A stretch of 64,000 nt of DNA from Massospora cicadina (Eukaryota > Entomophthoromycota > Entomophthoromycetes > Entomophthorales > Entomophthoraceae): assembly GCA_022478985.1 (NCBI GenBank), contig JAKSZP010012214.1, forward strand, positions 22,735-86,734. Direction: 5' to 3'. The notes under the pieces were generated by a model, which was not told where the DNA came from, ran no database searches, and saw only the letters and a program-made list of their open reading frames with translations. This document shows positions 33,691-45,261 of this stretch, piece by piece (position 1 is the first letter of the stretch; each line of letters opens with the position of its first letter). The position numbers and the translations under genes are program-made.

Positions 33691-33790
33691 TCATCAACTG
33701 GGATTCAATCAGGAAAAAATAGTCATTGAGCCTATACTTTACCACTATGGCCTCTTTGTTTGAGCAACAAAGTTTTAAGAGATGATTAAG
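33690..33790 (-). mobile_element. tRNA-derived SINE head, copy 4
   Basis: The minus strand reads CCATAGTGGTAAAGTATAGG (A-box region), then GATTGAATCCC (B box, 33710-33700), with spacing like copies 1 and 3. Only the tRNA-like head and a short body are recognisable. Confidence 0.6.
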
Positions 33791-33799
33791 CTTTATTAT

Positions 33800-34980
33800 G
33801 GAATGCCTCAAAACCCATAATAGCAGCCACATGATGCAAGGCACCGCTGATCCAATAAAATAAGATTAAGTGATTAAAAATTGGATAATTGTATGGAGTG
33901 TATTATTTGTAATAATTGACAAATTGCTATGTTAGTTTGTGCTCTAGAGTTCTTTATAGCCCATGTAGATATCAATTCTCATTACTACCACCACCAATGA
34001 GATAAAGTATGAGGTTTTCCATAGACTCAACTTGATATTGTGGGGTAAAATTTTAATATAAAAAGCGATAATTAGCAAATATTATGATAGATATCTTACT
34101 TAGGAAACAAAGGTAGTGACTCAGCACGCTACTATCATCAGGGCGCCAGGGTTTTATAGCTGGGCATGAAAGTAAGGCATAAAATAAGTTTGATAGCATG
34201 GCATTAGCAGCACATACCTTTTATGCTACTATTGCAACTATAAAATCTAAGATTTGATTTAACACACCAGAATTAATTGGTTTAATTGGGCTTTATAAGT
34301 ACCACTATTGGCTGAAATTCTGGCGCTATTCTCAGACAGTTCTGCTAGAGGTCAGATGTTAGAATATAATTCAACAATTACTATCTTTGATAACTAGATT
34401 GATTCCTAATCATTTTTTATTCAGTTGCTCATGCCAATTTTTTTTGTAAATCATTTTTACTCATTATTACCCTTTTATCAAATTTTTACAATAATTGATG
34501 CTCTTGGTTAAGATGGTTTTAAAAAGGATTTACATGTGTTGCTCTGATTTAAGATATATAATAAATTAGAACATAACCGTTTGTTTTAAGTATATATAGT
34601 GATTTTCTGACTGAAATATATTGATGGGTTTGGGCTTGGGGTTGGAAGTGGTGTGGGATGGAATAGATTGAAAAAGGGATTAGTCTCCTTCCATCTTTCA
34701 TCTATAATGTTCCCTAGTAATTGATCATATCAGAAAAGTAGGGAGCTAGGGTTGGTGCATCTCTTGGTCCTAAAAGGACGCAAAGTTCTTTCCAGCTTGA
34801 CATCAGGGGCCTGGAATCTTACACTTCTTTTATAAACTTTCAAATTAGTCACTTTAATTAAACTGCATTATATGGTCTGATCTCTTATTTTTAGTTAATA
34901 TTGAATTCTCAACCGACTAATCACTACAAGTAAGTTATATTTTTGTTAAAAGGTTAGCCTCCATTTCTGGCAGGCTAGGG
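33800..34980. other. AT-rich stretch, nothing recognised
   Basis: No supported feature. Confidence 0.4.
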
Positions 34981-34981
34981 T

Positions 34982-35989
34982 TTGTCAGAGTCTCTATTTG
35001 TATATTTTTGTGTTTCTCAGATGAGGAGTTCACTTAATATTTTTAGCATGAGGATAATTATAATGGTACAGTATATTCATGACCATTCTATTGCCCTTAT
35101 TAGGATCAGTGACAATACTGGTTGCCGCATGGAAATGGCATACAAGTTACTGACTAGTCAAAGCCTTTTATATAGCATTGGTGGATCCATTGTTCCAATG
35201 CAAGATGGTTTAACCTTGTTAATTATGTTTAAAATCATTAGATAATGCAAATCCTTTGAATGAAAATTTACTATTTTTTTTAGTACTAGATGGTAAAATT
35301 TACTATTTAAAAATGAAAGGGTCAGCCTATAAATAGCCCTATCAAATTGATGTGAGTTTCATATGCATGGATAAATTTGACCAAACACATGGAACCGCAC
35401 AGGTACAAAAAGTATAAACAAAACAACCAAGATTTATGGACTCAAACGAGTGTATCAATGGCTTAAATAAAGGCTGCCTATAAACAGGCCTTCAAAAATG
35501 GTGCAAGCACCAATAAACCTAAAAAGTTAATAATTTTTAGTTCTGTATAGTAATAATTTGTAGACTCAAAAGAAGTTTGTGTGATATTTTTCTAAGTTTT
35601 ATATAGAAATTAGTTTGTTAAACCCCCAGTTCCATATTTTTATACTTATCCTACTTTTTGATTAATTTTATCATATAATCAAAATTATTTCTAATTTTCA
35701 GGAAACTAATACAATGAACCCTTACTACCTGAAACAAGAGATGAACATAGGTGCCTGTTCACCTCTTCAATCAACACTCTTTCAAGCAAAAAGCTATGTT
35801 AAGTTTATGCATCATGTTTACAATGGTACAATGTTTTACCACAAAAATAGTAATATTGGGAAAAACTATTTACTTTCTGGGGTTTATCTCACTTATATGA
35901 ACAAACACCTGGTTGGTATGCTCAAATCTTTTGTTTTCATTTATAAAGAGCATGTATATTTTACAATATTAGGCTTAAATGACATATGA
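34982..35989 (+). other. Candidate spliced region, two open blocks
   Basis: Two open blocks, 34982-35245 (87 codons) and 35714-35989 (91 codons), each start just after or across an intron-acceptor-like tract: TTTTGTGTTTCTCAG before 35020 and CTAATTTTCAG at 35691-35701. They do not look like transposon proteins, and I do not recognise a family. Composition is AT-rich and the frames may be chance. I see no matching donor site that joins them convincingly. Listed only because this is the least transposon-like coding-size sequence in the window. Confidence 0.15.
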
Positions 35990-36057
35990 AGAAATAATGA
36001 ATCAATTGATAAGCCTTATGCTTACATTTAATATCTTCTATATATTTTTTTGCGCTT

Positions 36058-36088
36058 GTGGTGCCCCACACAAAAGGGGAGCCACCAC
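36058..36088. other. GC-rich hairpin
   Basis: GTGGTGCCCC pairs with GGGGAGCCACCAC across an ACACAAAA loop, with a small bulge. It stands out in AT-rich surroundings. The left arm contains TGGTGCCCCACACA, which could also be a primer-binding site after an LTR. Confidence 0.4.
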
Positions 36089-36179
36089 GCCTCTTTGATT
36101 GCAAATGATCCAAACAAAGGGATTATTATAAAAAAATATCCAATATTGCACCTCAGCTAACAGCCTAGGAAGCCATATC

Positions 36180-36480
36180 AGAAGGTGAGGAAGCTTTGGA
36201 GAAACTTTTTACCAGTGCCCGCTTTAGCTGGAGAACCAATGCGGACAACATTAGGGGTAGGAGCATCAATGACATGAGGCATAAGGAGGTATAATTTTGG
36301 TTTTTCATTGTTTTGAGGCTGGCAATGTCCATCTCCTCAATTCATTGAGTAAGTTGATGCTCAGCAAATGTGATGAGAGCCAGCACACAAGTGAACGACC
36401 TGATGCGCTGGAAGATTTCAATATCTTCTATGATTTTTTGTGTGAATCTGGCATGACGTTTAATCTATCTTGCATAAATT
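36180..36480 (-). pseudogene. Fragment of the antisense-type retroelement gene
   Basis: The minus strand reads IFQRIRSFTCVLALITFAE then a stop-broken continuation. This matches QQIKSFTCVPNLITFSKF encoded on the minus strand at 49.4 kb; the nucleotide block CACACAAGTGAA is identical in both. The protein family is unknown to me. It shows that this gene exists in more than one place, each time antisense or isolated from Pol. Confidence 0.55.
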
Positions 36481-36482
36481 GA

Positions 36483-37690
36483 TTGGCTATATCACTCACA
36501 ATATGATTTAACTGATTTTTTGAAAGATATAAAAAAATTAATATATGACAATCATATGCAGGCTACCCACAAGATAGATCACCAAACACCCTCAAAGCTT
36601 ATAGTTTAATAGAGATTTAGTAAGGCATTTACTAAACAGTTCACTACATTAATACTAAGATAGTACAATTAATGGCATGCAACCCTAAGATGTAGGGCAT
36701 AAAAATTTGTGTCAACAACAAAGTCCTTTGTTTTATCCACTCCTAACCACCTCAATGATCACTTTAAACTTTATAACTTCTGTCGCACTACCTCTTGTTT
36801 TTACTTAGTAGTAACATCCTGGGTGACTACCACTATTCCATGTAAGGCAGCAGTGCACCATCTAAAGCTTTGATTTGCACTTCTTATGCTTACTTGGACT
36901 AGCTCCTTGAGTCCACCATGTACAATTGGTAATTTTGTGCTATCTCTAGCTTTTTCCGCCATCTCACAAGAAACATCTTGTACAAGAAAATATATTTTTC
37001 TGTCCTATAGCAACATTCAATATGACCTGCAAGTTGATTAAAGAGCTCTATCCTCATATGCAGAGGGTTCTACTACTGAACTAGACCAGGGTGCCATGGG
37101 ATACTAGGAACAATGACTTCCATCTGTCAGGGATTTAACTAATGAAAGAGGACTGGAATTCCAGTAAGGATGGGTTAGGATAAGTAGATGGCCAGAAGCC
37201 ATGGGCATAGTAATTCAAATGATGTTTAAAATTTGGGATACTATATTTTGATGAGTCAAAGAATGGTTCCGTAATATACCAAAGGCCCCCCAAAGATCCA
37301 AAGAATTGTAATGGGAGCAACCGCGAATCTTGCTGGCAACACCACATTAGAATAGTCAATTAGAAATAACCCTCTGGGATCCGTGGTTGCATGCCTTTAG
37401 TTGTATTAATAGTGTGCAAATATTTAAATGGGTTAAATGGTTAAAGATAATTTGTATGGTAGTTTGTCATATTAATTGTCCCAGTGTGTGGATGGATTGG
37501 ATAAGCAGATTATCCACAAAAGACTATATACAGAATGGTCAATAGGAAGGAGTTCATTGATAAGGTGTTTCTCTGGTTAGAAATTTTAGACAAAGAGTGG
37601 AGAATCTGCAGACAACAACCTGGTAAATGCAGATAAGGTGATTGAAGTTTTTTATTGTAAAAGATATATGAAAACATGAAATGGCGATAA
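36483..37690. other. Unassigned stretch
   Basis: Short minus-strand frames (37135-37359, 37510-37749) could be eroded parts of an A-type LTR upstream of 38.16 kb, but the resemblance is too weak to assert. Confidence 0.3.
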
Positions 37691-38159
37691 CCCCTATGAG
37701 AGCATCTGCCTTTGAATGGGAAGGGCGGGAAGTATGATAGTAGAAACAATGAGCCAGGGGCGTGCCAAAGAAATTAATCATTGGTTATCCACCCAGCCCC
37801 TTAATATTTCAGGGGTTTTTTTGATTTGGATAATTAAAATTTAATCTATTGGATTGGAAAGTGGTATGGAATGGTGAAGTTTGAGGATAGAATGATCCAA
37901 GGTTGTTACATATCTACTATATCTCAGTATTATCATATGTAGGAACCCTCATAGAGGCCTAATATGGATTCAAATTGGGAAGGTTATAATTGCATGAGAC
38001 TTGAGTTGCATTAGGTTTATTTATAAAGGTTTCCAATTTGTTTAAGCGATTCAATATGGTAGATTATGACTTGAAAGGTTAGATCCAGCTGGTATTAACC
38101 TAATCTGCATAAGTTTAGCTGGTTTGAGCGATGATTGGGGTTGAAAGTTTGTTGTTTAC

Positions 38160-38399
38160 TTAAATTGCTGGTCCCAGAGAGTGCCCCTTAAATTGGAACT
38201 TTTTTATCTCCTAAATAATTTTCAGAAGAGTAATAAAAGAAAGTGTGGGTATAATGGCAAGATTTTGCGGGGAAGACTGTAACCCAGCGTTCATATACTA
38301 TATGTACGGCCATCCTTTTGTGACAAAGGAGAAAAATAAAATTTAGGACCCCTTTTTGATCTAAATGGGTGAATGGCATGGTCCAGGTGGAGGCCACAG
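38160..38399 (-). pseudogene. Fragment of an A-type coding LTR
   Basis: The minus-strand frame 38397-38188 contains HKRMAV, then YERWVTVFPAKS, aligning with LKRMAVP and DEQWVTAYPLQI in the 5' LTR of A. The fragment is cut off at 38400 by the 3' LTR of element G. How far it extends to the left is unclear. Confidence 0.5.
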
Positions 38400-38864
38400 T
38401 GTATCAGCTCTCTTGCCTGTCACAAAAGTCTGAAAATTGGCTCAAAGCTGAGAATAAGCAGAGAGTTAAAAAAATAAAAAGATGGAGCTAATATAGATTA
38501 TATCATTGAGTAAGAAAACATCAATATTTATAGAGTGTGTAGGGACATGGTGCCTCAGGGACCTTTGTAGCCCTGTAGAATCAGGATCTTTTACTGCATT
38601 CCAGATCAACCTCCTGGTCAGAGCACCATTCTACTGCATCATCCTCATGACTGCAGCAGTGGAGGCGGCATCTCTCATGACTCAAGAAGCAGGGACAGGA
38701 TCTCTGAAGGTGTTTCCATCGATTTCTATAAGAGTGATGCTTCCTGATCAAATCTAGTTTTGTTCCCTTCAAAATTAAGGTTCTTTTTGAAAGTTTTAAG
38801 AGTTGATCTGTTAAGGCTCGATTCAGGAGCAGGGATTTTGGGCTGCTCATCATCTCAAGTCCCA
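38400..38864 (-). repeat. 3' LTR of G (465 bp)
   Basis: Matches about 44500-44968. Shared blocks include ACAATGG/AAAATTGG, AAAAAGATGGAGC, CTCAGGGACCTT, GCTGCTCATCATCTCAA. On the minus strand it starts TGGGACTTGAG and ends GATACA. Confidence 0.8.
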
Positions 38865-38880
38865 AATACGCCTCCCTCAG
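38865..38880 (-). promoter_or_regulatory. Polypurine-like tract of G
   Basis: CTGAGGGAGGCGTATT on the minus strand precedes the 3' LTR. It is only moderately purine-pure. Confidence 0.45.
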
Positions 38881-39980
38881 ATCCTGATGAAGGAAGTATA
38901 GGGCCAGAGCAACCGGCCATGCACTTGATTCACCACTGCCCTTGATTGACATCAGCAAAGGAGTACTTGGAGTTCACCTTATGAATGACCTCTTAAGGTC
39001 CATACCAAAGAACGTTGAGCTTATTCTGTCAACCTCCGGGCTAATGGTGATAAAAGAGAATGAGTCCACCTAAATTAAAAATGGTTAAGGAAAATCGTCC
39101 AACATTAGATTAGGATGTCTCCCTTCCTGTGGTGGTGAGGATGCCTTGCATGGCTAGGGCTTAAAGTCGGACAACTTATTTTGGTAAGGCCCTCATGGTT
39201 AAATCAGAGTTCTCAGGAAAGGAGGTCTTGAGCAAAGGCTGAAAGCTACTATTAGCTGGGGAGCACGTCCATATAGATCTTTAAAGGGGGACATCTTAAT
39301 GACTTGGTGGCAGCTTATTCTATAGACAAGCAAAACTCTGGGTAAATAATGATTCCAGTGAGCGGGGTCAGAGGCGGCCATTTCCATACAATAAAAACAA
39401 GGGTTCTGTTAGAGAATTCCACCACCACGTTATGGATAGGTTTTAATGGGCGGCGAAACTTTGATTAGTGCCAGTAGAGAAGTAAGTTCTTTGACTACCT
39501 GTGAGGTGAAATTTAATCATTGTCCCATAGTAAAGCTCGTGGGCGTCTATACTTAGTGAAAATGGATCTAATAAGGAAGAGAGCTGTGGATCTAGCAATG
39601 GCAGCAGGACCTTAAATCGTTTCAGCCCATTTAGTTAGATAATTCACAGCTAAGAGTATATATTCTTGGCCGTGCAATTTAGTGGGAAGAGGGCTATCAC
39701 ATCAATTCTAATGACATTGAGGGTCCTGATTGGGGCAATGAATGAGCGTTGGTATCAAGGACTGGCCCAGACTTGGGATTGGTAAGTCGTACAGGCCTCC
39801 AGGACCTCTTAGATGGTTTCAACCATTTGGTCCCAGTAACATCATGACTTCAACCATTCGTGAGTCTTCTTAACTTCCCCATGTCCCACAGTAGTATGAC
39901 CCTCTAGGATAATGTCAGTTTAAGAAAAAGGGCGGACACAAGGGAGCCATTTATTATTGACCCTCTTATAAAGCAACCCG
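38881..39980 (-). pseudogene. Integrase of G
   Basis: Minus-strand pieces include the zinc-binding HTTVGHGEVKKTHEWLKS (about 39900-39840) and ACTTYQSQ. The tail piece 39387-39199 has WNHYLPRVLLVYRIS and MSPFKDLYGRAPQL, matching the SPFxLLYGR region of Gypsy integrases. The catalytic residues could not be placed because the core is shifted. Confidence 0.7.
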
Positions 39981-40480
39981 TCATTGATTTGAGTATCTCA
40001 GGTCATCTTTCAGAGCTCAGCTTGGACTTTAGAAGTTTTTAACTCCCAGCATTCAGGTCGGCCAATCAGATCATATTCTTGGTTTTTCTTGGGGGTCAAA
40101 GCAGCCAGCACTGGCATCCTAGAGAAGCAATCGGCGTTCTGGTGAATCACACCTATGGAATTAACAATAATGAAACCATAGCTTTGCAATATTTAGGCCC
40201 ATCTGACTAAACAACCATCTGGGTCCTTCATCTGCTGGAGCTACCAGAGCGTGGAATGATCAGTGATGATGGTAAAGTGGGAGCCATAGAGATAGGACTG
40301 AAAATGTTTGACTACTAATGAGACAGTCTGCATTCCCGCTTGGTAACATTATAGTTTATTCGGCCTTACTCAGAGTCTTGCTAAAATAGGACACTTGGTG
40401 ATTGACCTGATTTTTTCATGCTGGGCTAGGATGGCCCCGAAAAAGACATTGCTTGAATCCATGAAAACCAAGAAAGGTTA
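39981..40480 (-). pseudogene. RNase H of G
   Basis: The minus strand reads FMDSSNVFFGAILAQHE (family TDASN: the Asp is retained, the Thr is not). HFTIITDHSTLW, then MKDPDGCLVRWA, then IHQNADCFSRMPVL follow, the latter being the NxADxxSR end of the domain. Several stops are present. Confidence 0.75.
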
Positions 40481-41430
40481 AGCAAAACTTAGATGGACTA
40501 AAATGAGTTTAGTGCAAAGAGTGGTCCTCAACATATTTTAAGCCTGTTTTTGTTCCAGCTGTAACCCAAAAGGCACGCTCTTCTACAAGTGGTAAAATGG
40601 AGACTAAGCTAGGTTGGCAAACCGGGGATAAACTGATGGTAGTACCCCATTCCTAGGAATACCTTTATACCTTAGGCTCTGGGGGCGTGACATTCTTTCT
40701 ATGGCGTTAACTATGTCTGAAATGGGCTGAATGCTATCTTTTGAGAACTTGTGTCCTAAGAACTCCATTTATGAATGAAAGAAGGTGCACTTGAAGGTTT
40801 GAGATTTATCAAAGCCTTCCTAAGGTAGTTGAAAACTTCCTGAAGTTAAACCACGTGGACATTAAAAGTTCATGAGAAGACAGTAATGTCATCAAGGTAG
40901 ACGAGGAAACACAATAGATCCAAGTCACTGAGGATATCAACCATGGCACTTTGAAAAGTGGCTGGTGTGTTACAGAGGCCCTGGGTTATCCTTGTTCTTT
41001 TGAATATCCCTTTGTTGGCAATAAGTGTGCACTTGTCTAGATCTTTAGGGGCGAGCTCCATTTTTCCAATATCCACTGGCAAGGTCCACTGTGGAAAAGT
41101 ACCATGATCCGGTGAGCAGTTGGAGAGAGTTATTAATTTGGGGCAGAGGATATCTGTCCTTCTTGGTAAAGGATTTGAGATGTCAATAGTCCATTACCAC
41201 CCAGATGGCTGCCATCCTTTTTCTGAACCAGAAAGAGAGGAGAGGCCCAAGGGCTCTGTGAAGGCACCAAGAGTGGCTTTGAGTAGATTTTTAAGCTCTA
41301 TTGCCAACTGGGCTTATTCAAACTTACTTTTTTGGTAAGGTCGGGACCAGAAAGGGTGAGCATACCCAGTCTCCACATGATTTAGAACCCTGTTCATTTT
41401 TCCAAAGCTGTAGGTCAATGCCAAAAATAG
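40481..41430 (-). pseudogene. Reverse transcriptase of G
   Basis: PWASPLFLVQKKDGSH marks the start near 41250. 41082-40870 is open and reads KMELAPKDLDKCTLIA, TRITQGLCNTPATFQSAM and LVYLDDITVFS with an intact YLDD active site. EFLGHKFSKDSIQP and the connection region follow in other frames. Confidence 0.85.
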
Positions 41431-42330
41431 TTTAAATACTCTAATAATTCTTAAACTTTGTGCTGTTTTTCTTCACTGAGATCTTTTCTCAATACTGTTG
41501 TTGACTAGGGCCACTGATGAGGCATCTCCAAACCAAAGTCCCATAGGCTCCCAAGACTGCAGACGTCATCAACAGCCTCTACTAGTAGGAGACTGACATA
41601 AACGGTGGGAATGTTTGGACCTACTACCGTGGGTCTGTCAGTAAGGTTAGCCAGTATCACTGACATAGATACAGCATAATCTGGGTCAAGAATTCCCGGG
41701 AAGGTTAGGACCTCCTTTGGGGATGGGATATCTAGGCCTCATATTTCCAGCAGGTATCCGGAGAGGATGTTAACATGGACCCAGGCATCTGCAATGATTT
41801 GGGACTTTGGAGGTATAGTGGTCTCCCTAGGCAAGTAGATCGGCATGTCTACTTATCCATCAACAGAAGGTTGGGTTAGCCAAACCTGAGAGCCCTTACG
41901 TAGTATTCAAGTTGGCCAATTCAACCCCTCACTCTCTAGTAGCCAATATCAGGTCTTGACCTCCATCTTAGAGTTTTAGGAAGTTTCAAAGATTAGGTGG
42001 ACCTGATGTCTCAGAAGAGATAAAAATCTGTCATCATAATGTACCACTGCTGAGTAGTCTTTGAGAAACTGAGTTCTAAGAAGGTCATATCTAAGGTTGT
42101 CCAGCGCAATGGCGGGGTATTTACAGAGAGCTTCCAAAATTGGATATGCTGGGGAGAATAAGCACGCTATGGATTGGGTGCATTGCGGCCTACCCATGCC
42201 ATACTCCATATATTGTAACAAGTTTGTAGTGATCTTGATACGCTTTATAAACTTAAAAGATACAATATTTATGGGGAACAATTGTTGACTACGGTGATAA
42301 CCAAAATATAATGAGCCCAAAAAGATGTAA
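41431..42330 (-). pseudogene. Protease and linker of G
   Basis: 42320-41976 (114 residues) reads FPINIVSFKFIKRIKI, then MEYGMGRPQ and AIALDNLRYDLLRTQFLKD, then SAVVHYDD. This is the Gypsy protease fold of C and X (APVNIVSTKLVEKL, YGTAG, NLLIGTVFIRHYGAVV). The DSGA catalytic motif itself is not readable. The linker at 41900-41750 keeps MPIYLPRETTIPPKSQII. Confidence 0.7.
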
Positions 42331-44434
42331 CCAGACTTTTGAACTGTGGAGGTAGCGTGAGAAACATGGAAGAGTCATTGATAAAAAGAGTAAGCAGTAT
42401 CAATTTATTTATTAATGGTATTAAAACTTCTTCTTCAGGTACATTAGCTCCAGGTTTGTTTGAGGTCATTGATGATCCTTGAGGCGTAGTAGGGACTTCA
42501 CATGGGGCTTCTCGTCCTTTATGCTAAAGGCCTTTTTCCTGCCTCCTCAGAAAGTCGTTTCCAGCATGTCTTAGCGCTGTGTCAGAAGCCATTGAAGAAG
42601 GTTCTTCAGGGTCAATAATTATTCTAGTTTATGACCACATGGACCTGAAGAAGGTTAAAGGAAGTTTAAGGGGTAGCCTTGGAATGCAGGGTTGTCACAG
42701 AGATCTCATTAATCGCCTCCTTAATTTCTCAAACTCACATGAAACCATCTTTCTGGATGATTATATGCTTTTGAACCTCAGGATAGGAGCCCAACGTGAA
42801 GATGACAGCGGTAATGGCATCGTCCAGGGTATTACGATTTGTTGTCACTAAGAGTTGCACTTGGGAGTAGAAAGTGCTTGAAATCTCCACAGGGCTCCTC
42901 TTTAATCAGGCGGATATAAATATATGCTTTTTTGATTGGCCAGGGTTTGATTGCGCCAAATTATTGTTCTAATGCCTTATGGACCTGCTCAAGGGTGTTG
43001 CATTCTTTTAGGTGAGGAGTCATGATCTCCTGAGCTGTGCTGTTAATTCAGAAGTGAATATGCTTCCGTTTCCGCCAATCAATGGCTTATTCCATAGCTT
43101 TCATAGGCATATATGAAAAAGGCGATGCTTCCCTGTCCAGGGGTGAACTTCTCTTTAAAACTAGGTTTAAAGTTAGTTACAAGAGGAATGGAGAGGGTGT
43201 TAACGATAGGACTGGGCGCAGGCTTGGAGATATTGGTCTCCGCATAGTCACAGGTGACCTGCTGGTCCAACCATCTTCTTAGGCCCTTGGGGTCCTCCTG
43301 GATATAATCACAATTTGATTGAGTGAATAAATGGAAGGCTTATGAGCGACCTGCTCCTTTGGGGCTTGAATATTAGCGCCCTGAAGAAGCTGACTCTCAC
43401 GGGAAATCAAAAGGTCTCAACATTCAACAATTTTATTTGAGCTGATAAATGCGGCTATTGGTAAGCTTGGTGAAGACACTCAAATTATCCATTTTGTCCT
43501 ACAATGCCAAAATAGAGACTCTAGGGTTGAGGGAGACTCCATATACTTAGAATTTACATCCCTGTGCTACCTTCTGGGTTTGACCACTAAAGGCGGCTAG
43601 GGATGCCAAACATAATTTCTCCAAGGATCATCAGGGTCTCCAGGAGTAGGTGCTCCTGGGCCAGAGGGCCCTTTAGGACCACGGGGACCTTCAGGCCCTT
43701 TGGGTCCCTCAAATCCTTCAGGTCCTTCACTCCCATAGGTGAAGTCACAAGAGACCACCTCCTGATAGCGTTGTTGTAGGGTCCATACCAGATCTTCAAC
43801 TTGTTGGAGGCGTTGGTTCCAAGTAGCCTCGAGGAGTTGGATATTCTGTTGAAGTTATATTTCAAGGTAGCCAAAAATTCCATTATCTAACATTGAGATT
43901 TGGCCTCATGCCTTGTTGATGAATTATTAGCTATAGATAATGGCCTCTCAGTTGTCATGGATGAAGGAGGAGGCCACGTTTTAAAAATTGACAACATGGG
44001 AGTGTAAAGCTTGGGTAATCCCCAGTTGTCAGAAGACTTCATGGTTGTGCAATCTGACTAACTGGAGGTGATGAATAGCAGGGTGAGCAAATTATAAAAG
44101 TATCACTCAGCTCCCAAGGTCAGTTCTCCCACTGGTAGCTGAGCCGAGATATAAAGATCATGCATGGCAGAGGGCACTGAAGAGACGTGGGAGTGGCTGG
44201 AGCAGGCACCCACGGAGTAAACGTCATTATAAACTGTTTAACAATGTTGTTAAGGTTCTCAGACTGGAGTTGATAACTATTTCTGTCAAATGAAGGTAGG
44301 GAGAACTGGAACGTGGCCCAAAATTCTAAACTTTCAGTCTGCATGGGTGGTACTTCATACCACGAAGTACTAATCTATTGAGCAACGCTTCTCACCTTAT
44401 CAGCAGATTGATCTTTGTTATTTGTGTTCTCCAT
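42331..44434 (-). pseudogene. Gag of G with coiled coil and collagen-like repeat
   Basis: Start codon at 44434 (MENTNNKDQSADKVRSVAQ, then a stop). The middle, about 43863-43740, is a heptad-rich helix (IQLLEATWNQRLQQVEDL). It runs in the same frame into nine consecutive Gly-X-Y triplets (about 43734-43650) and PGDPDDPWRNYVWHP, then a TAG. A capsid-like KPSFKEKFTPGQGSIAFFI at about 43170-43110 resembles KLSFKEKYASG of D. Coiled coil plus collagen-like stretch suggests a trimeric Gag stalk. The 98-residue frame over this region is a shadow of it. Confidence 0.65.
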
Positions 44435-44479
44435 TGTTAGTGAAAGACGTTTTCACGAAGGACATCTTGTAGCCACCTT

Positions 44480-44491
44480 TAATAAGCACCA
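44480..44491 (-). promoter_or_regulatory. Primer-binding-site-like sequence of G
   Basis: TGGTGCTTATTA on the minus strand, about ten bases inside the 5' LTR edge. It differs at two to three positions from the TGGTGCTCACTA of X, C and F. Confidence 0.5.
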
Positions 44492-44499
44492 CTTCTCTC

Positions 44500-44968
44500 A
44501 GCATAACAGTTCTCTTTACTGGAACCAAAGTCTGACAATGGGCGTGAAGATCAAAAATAGTGAAGAGAGCAAAACCCAAAAAGATGGAGCGAATATAGAC
44601 TACTTTATTGAGTTAGAAAGTGTCAATCTTTATAGGACATGTGAGGACATGGCGTCTCAGGGACCTTCTTGGCCCTGTAGGATCAGGATAATTTACTTCC
44701 TTCTGGATTGACCATCTGGTCGGCACCATCATTGTAATGCATTGTCCTCATAACTTCAGCAGTGGGGGGCGGCGCCTCACATGATTTGGGAAGTGGGGAA
44801 AGAATTACTGAAGATGTTTCCATAAATTCTCGTATGAGTGATTTTTTTTAATCAATCCTATTTCTGGCGCAATCAAAATAATGTTCCATTTACACTTGTT
44901 TGAGAAACAATTTGTTGAGGCTCAATTGTGAGTTTGATATTTTTGGCTGCTCATCATCTCAAATCCTG
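44500..44968 (-). repeat. 5' LTR of G (about 469 bp)
   Basis: Partner of 38400-38864. The inner edge is approximate. Confidence 0.78.
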
Positions 44969-45260
44969 AAAGGAGGTGTTGCCACTCATGGCTTACACCA
45001 CCCTTACTACGGCTATTTTGAATTCAAATTTTCCTTTAAAGCTGACGCTGACACAAGAATTCTATTAATTAAATAAAAGGGAACCAAATCAATCACTAAA
45101 AATTCCCGCTGAAAGGAATGGGTCTTAAGGACCCATTCTTCAATTAAATACAAACCTGAATGTTCAAGAATTCCTCTATCCATTGCCATGTTTAAGTGTT
45201 ATACTTAGTATCCCTACCCTAGTGTTATGCACGTTGTATAAGCCTAGATGAGGTGTGCAG
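44969..45260 (+). repeat. Possible LTR edge
   Basis: The purine run AAAGGAGG (44969-44976) is followed by TGTTGCCACTC, a polypurine/LTR-start look. It shares TGTTGCC with the LTR of Y at 26058 but little beyond that. No partner is found in the window. Confidence 0.25.
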
Positions 45261-45261
45261 C

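Larger units (their letters stand above)
38400..44968 (-). mobile_element. Full-length decayed Gypsy element G
   Basis: Minus-strand element with terminal repeats 38400-38864 and about 44500-44968, an internal primer-site-like sequence, Gag with coiled coil and collagen-like triplets, protease, RT, RNase H and integrase. Most domains need several frames. Flanks CACAG and AAAGG do not match, so no duplication can be claimed. Confidence 0.85.

Noticed and set aside
36058..36088. Rho-independent-type terminator
   Set aside because: The window is eukaryotic; a hairpin without an adjoining T run has no such meaning here.
37554..37781. SKADAL as the end of a Gypsy RNase H
   Set aside because: A short motif without the surrounding RNase H blocks on either side; more likely chance or an eroded LTR.
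43587..43883. 98-residue frame over the collagen-like block
   Set aside because: It is a different minus-strand frame from the Gly-X-Y reading and lacks the coiled-coil continuity; the Gag frame is the better reading.
26058..45000. Same LTR family at 26058 and 44977
   Set aside because: Only the first seven bases (TGTTGCC) and a purine run in front are shared; the following sequence does not align.
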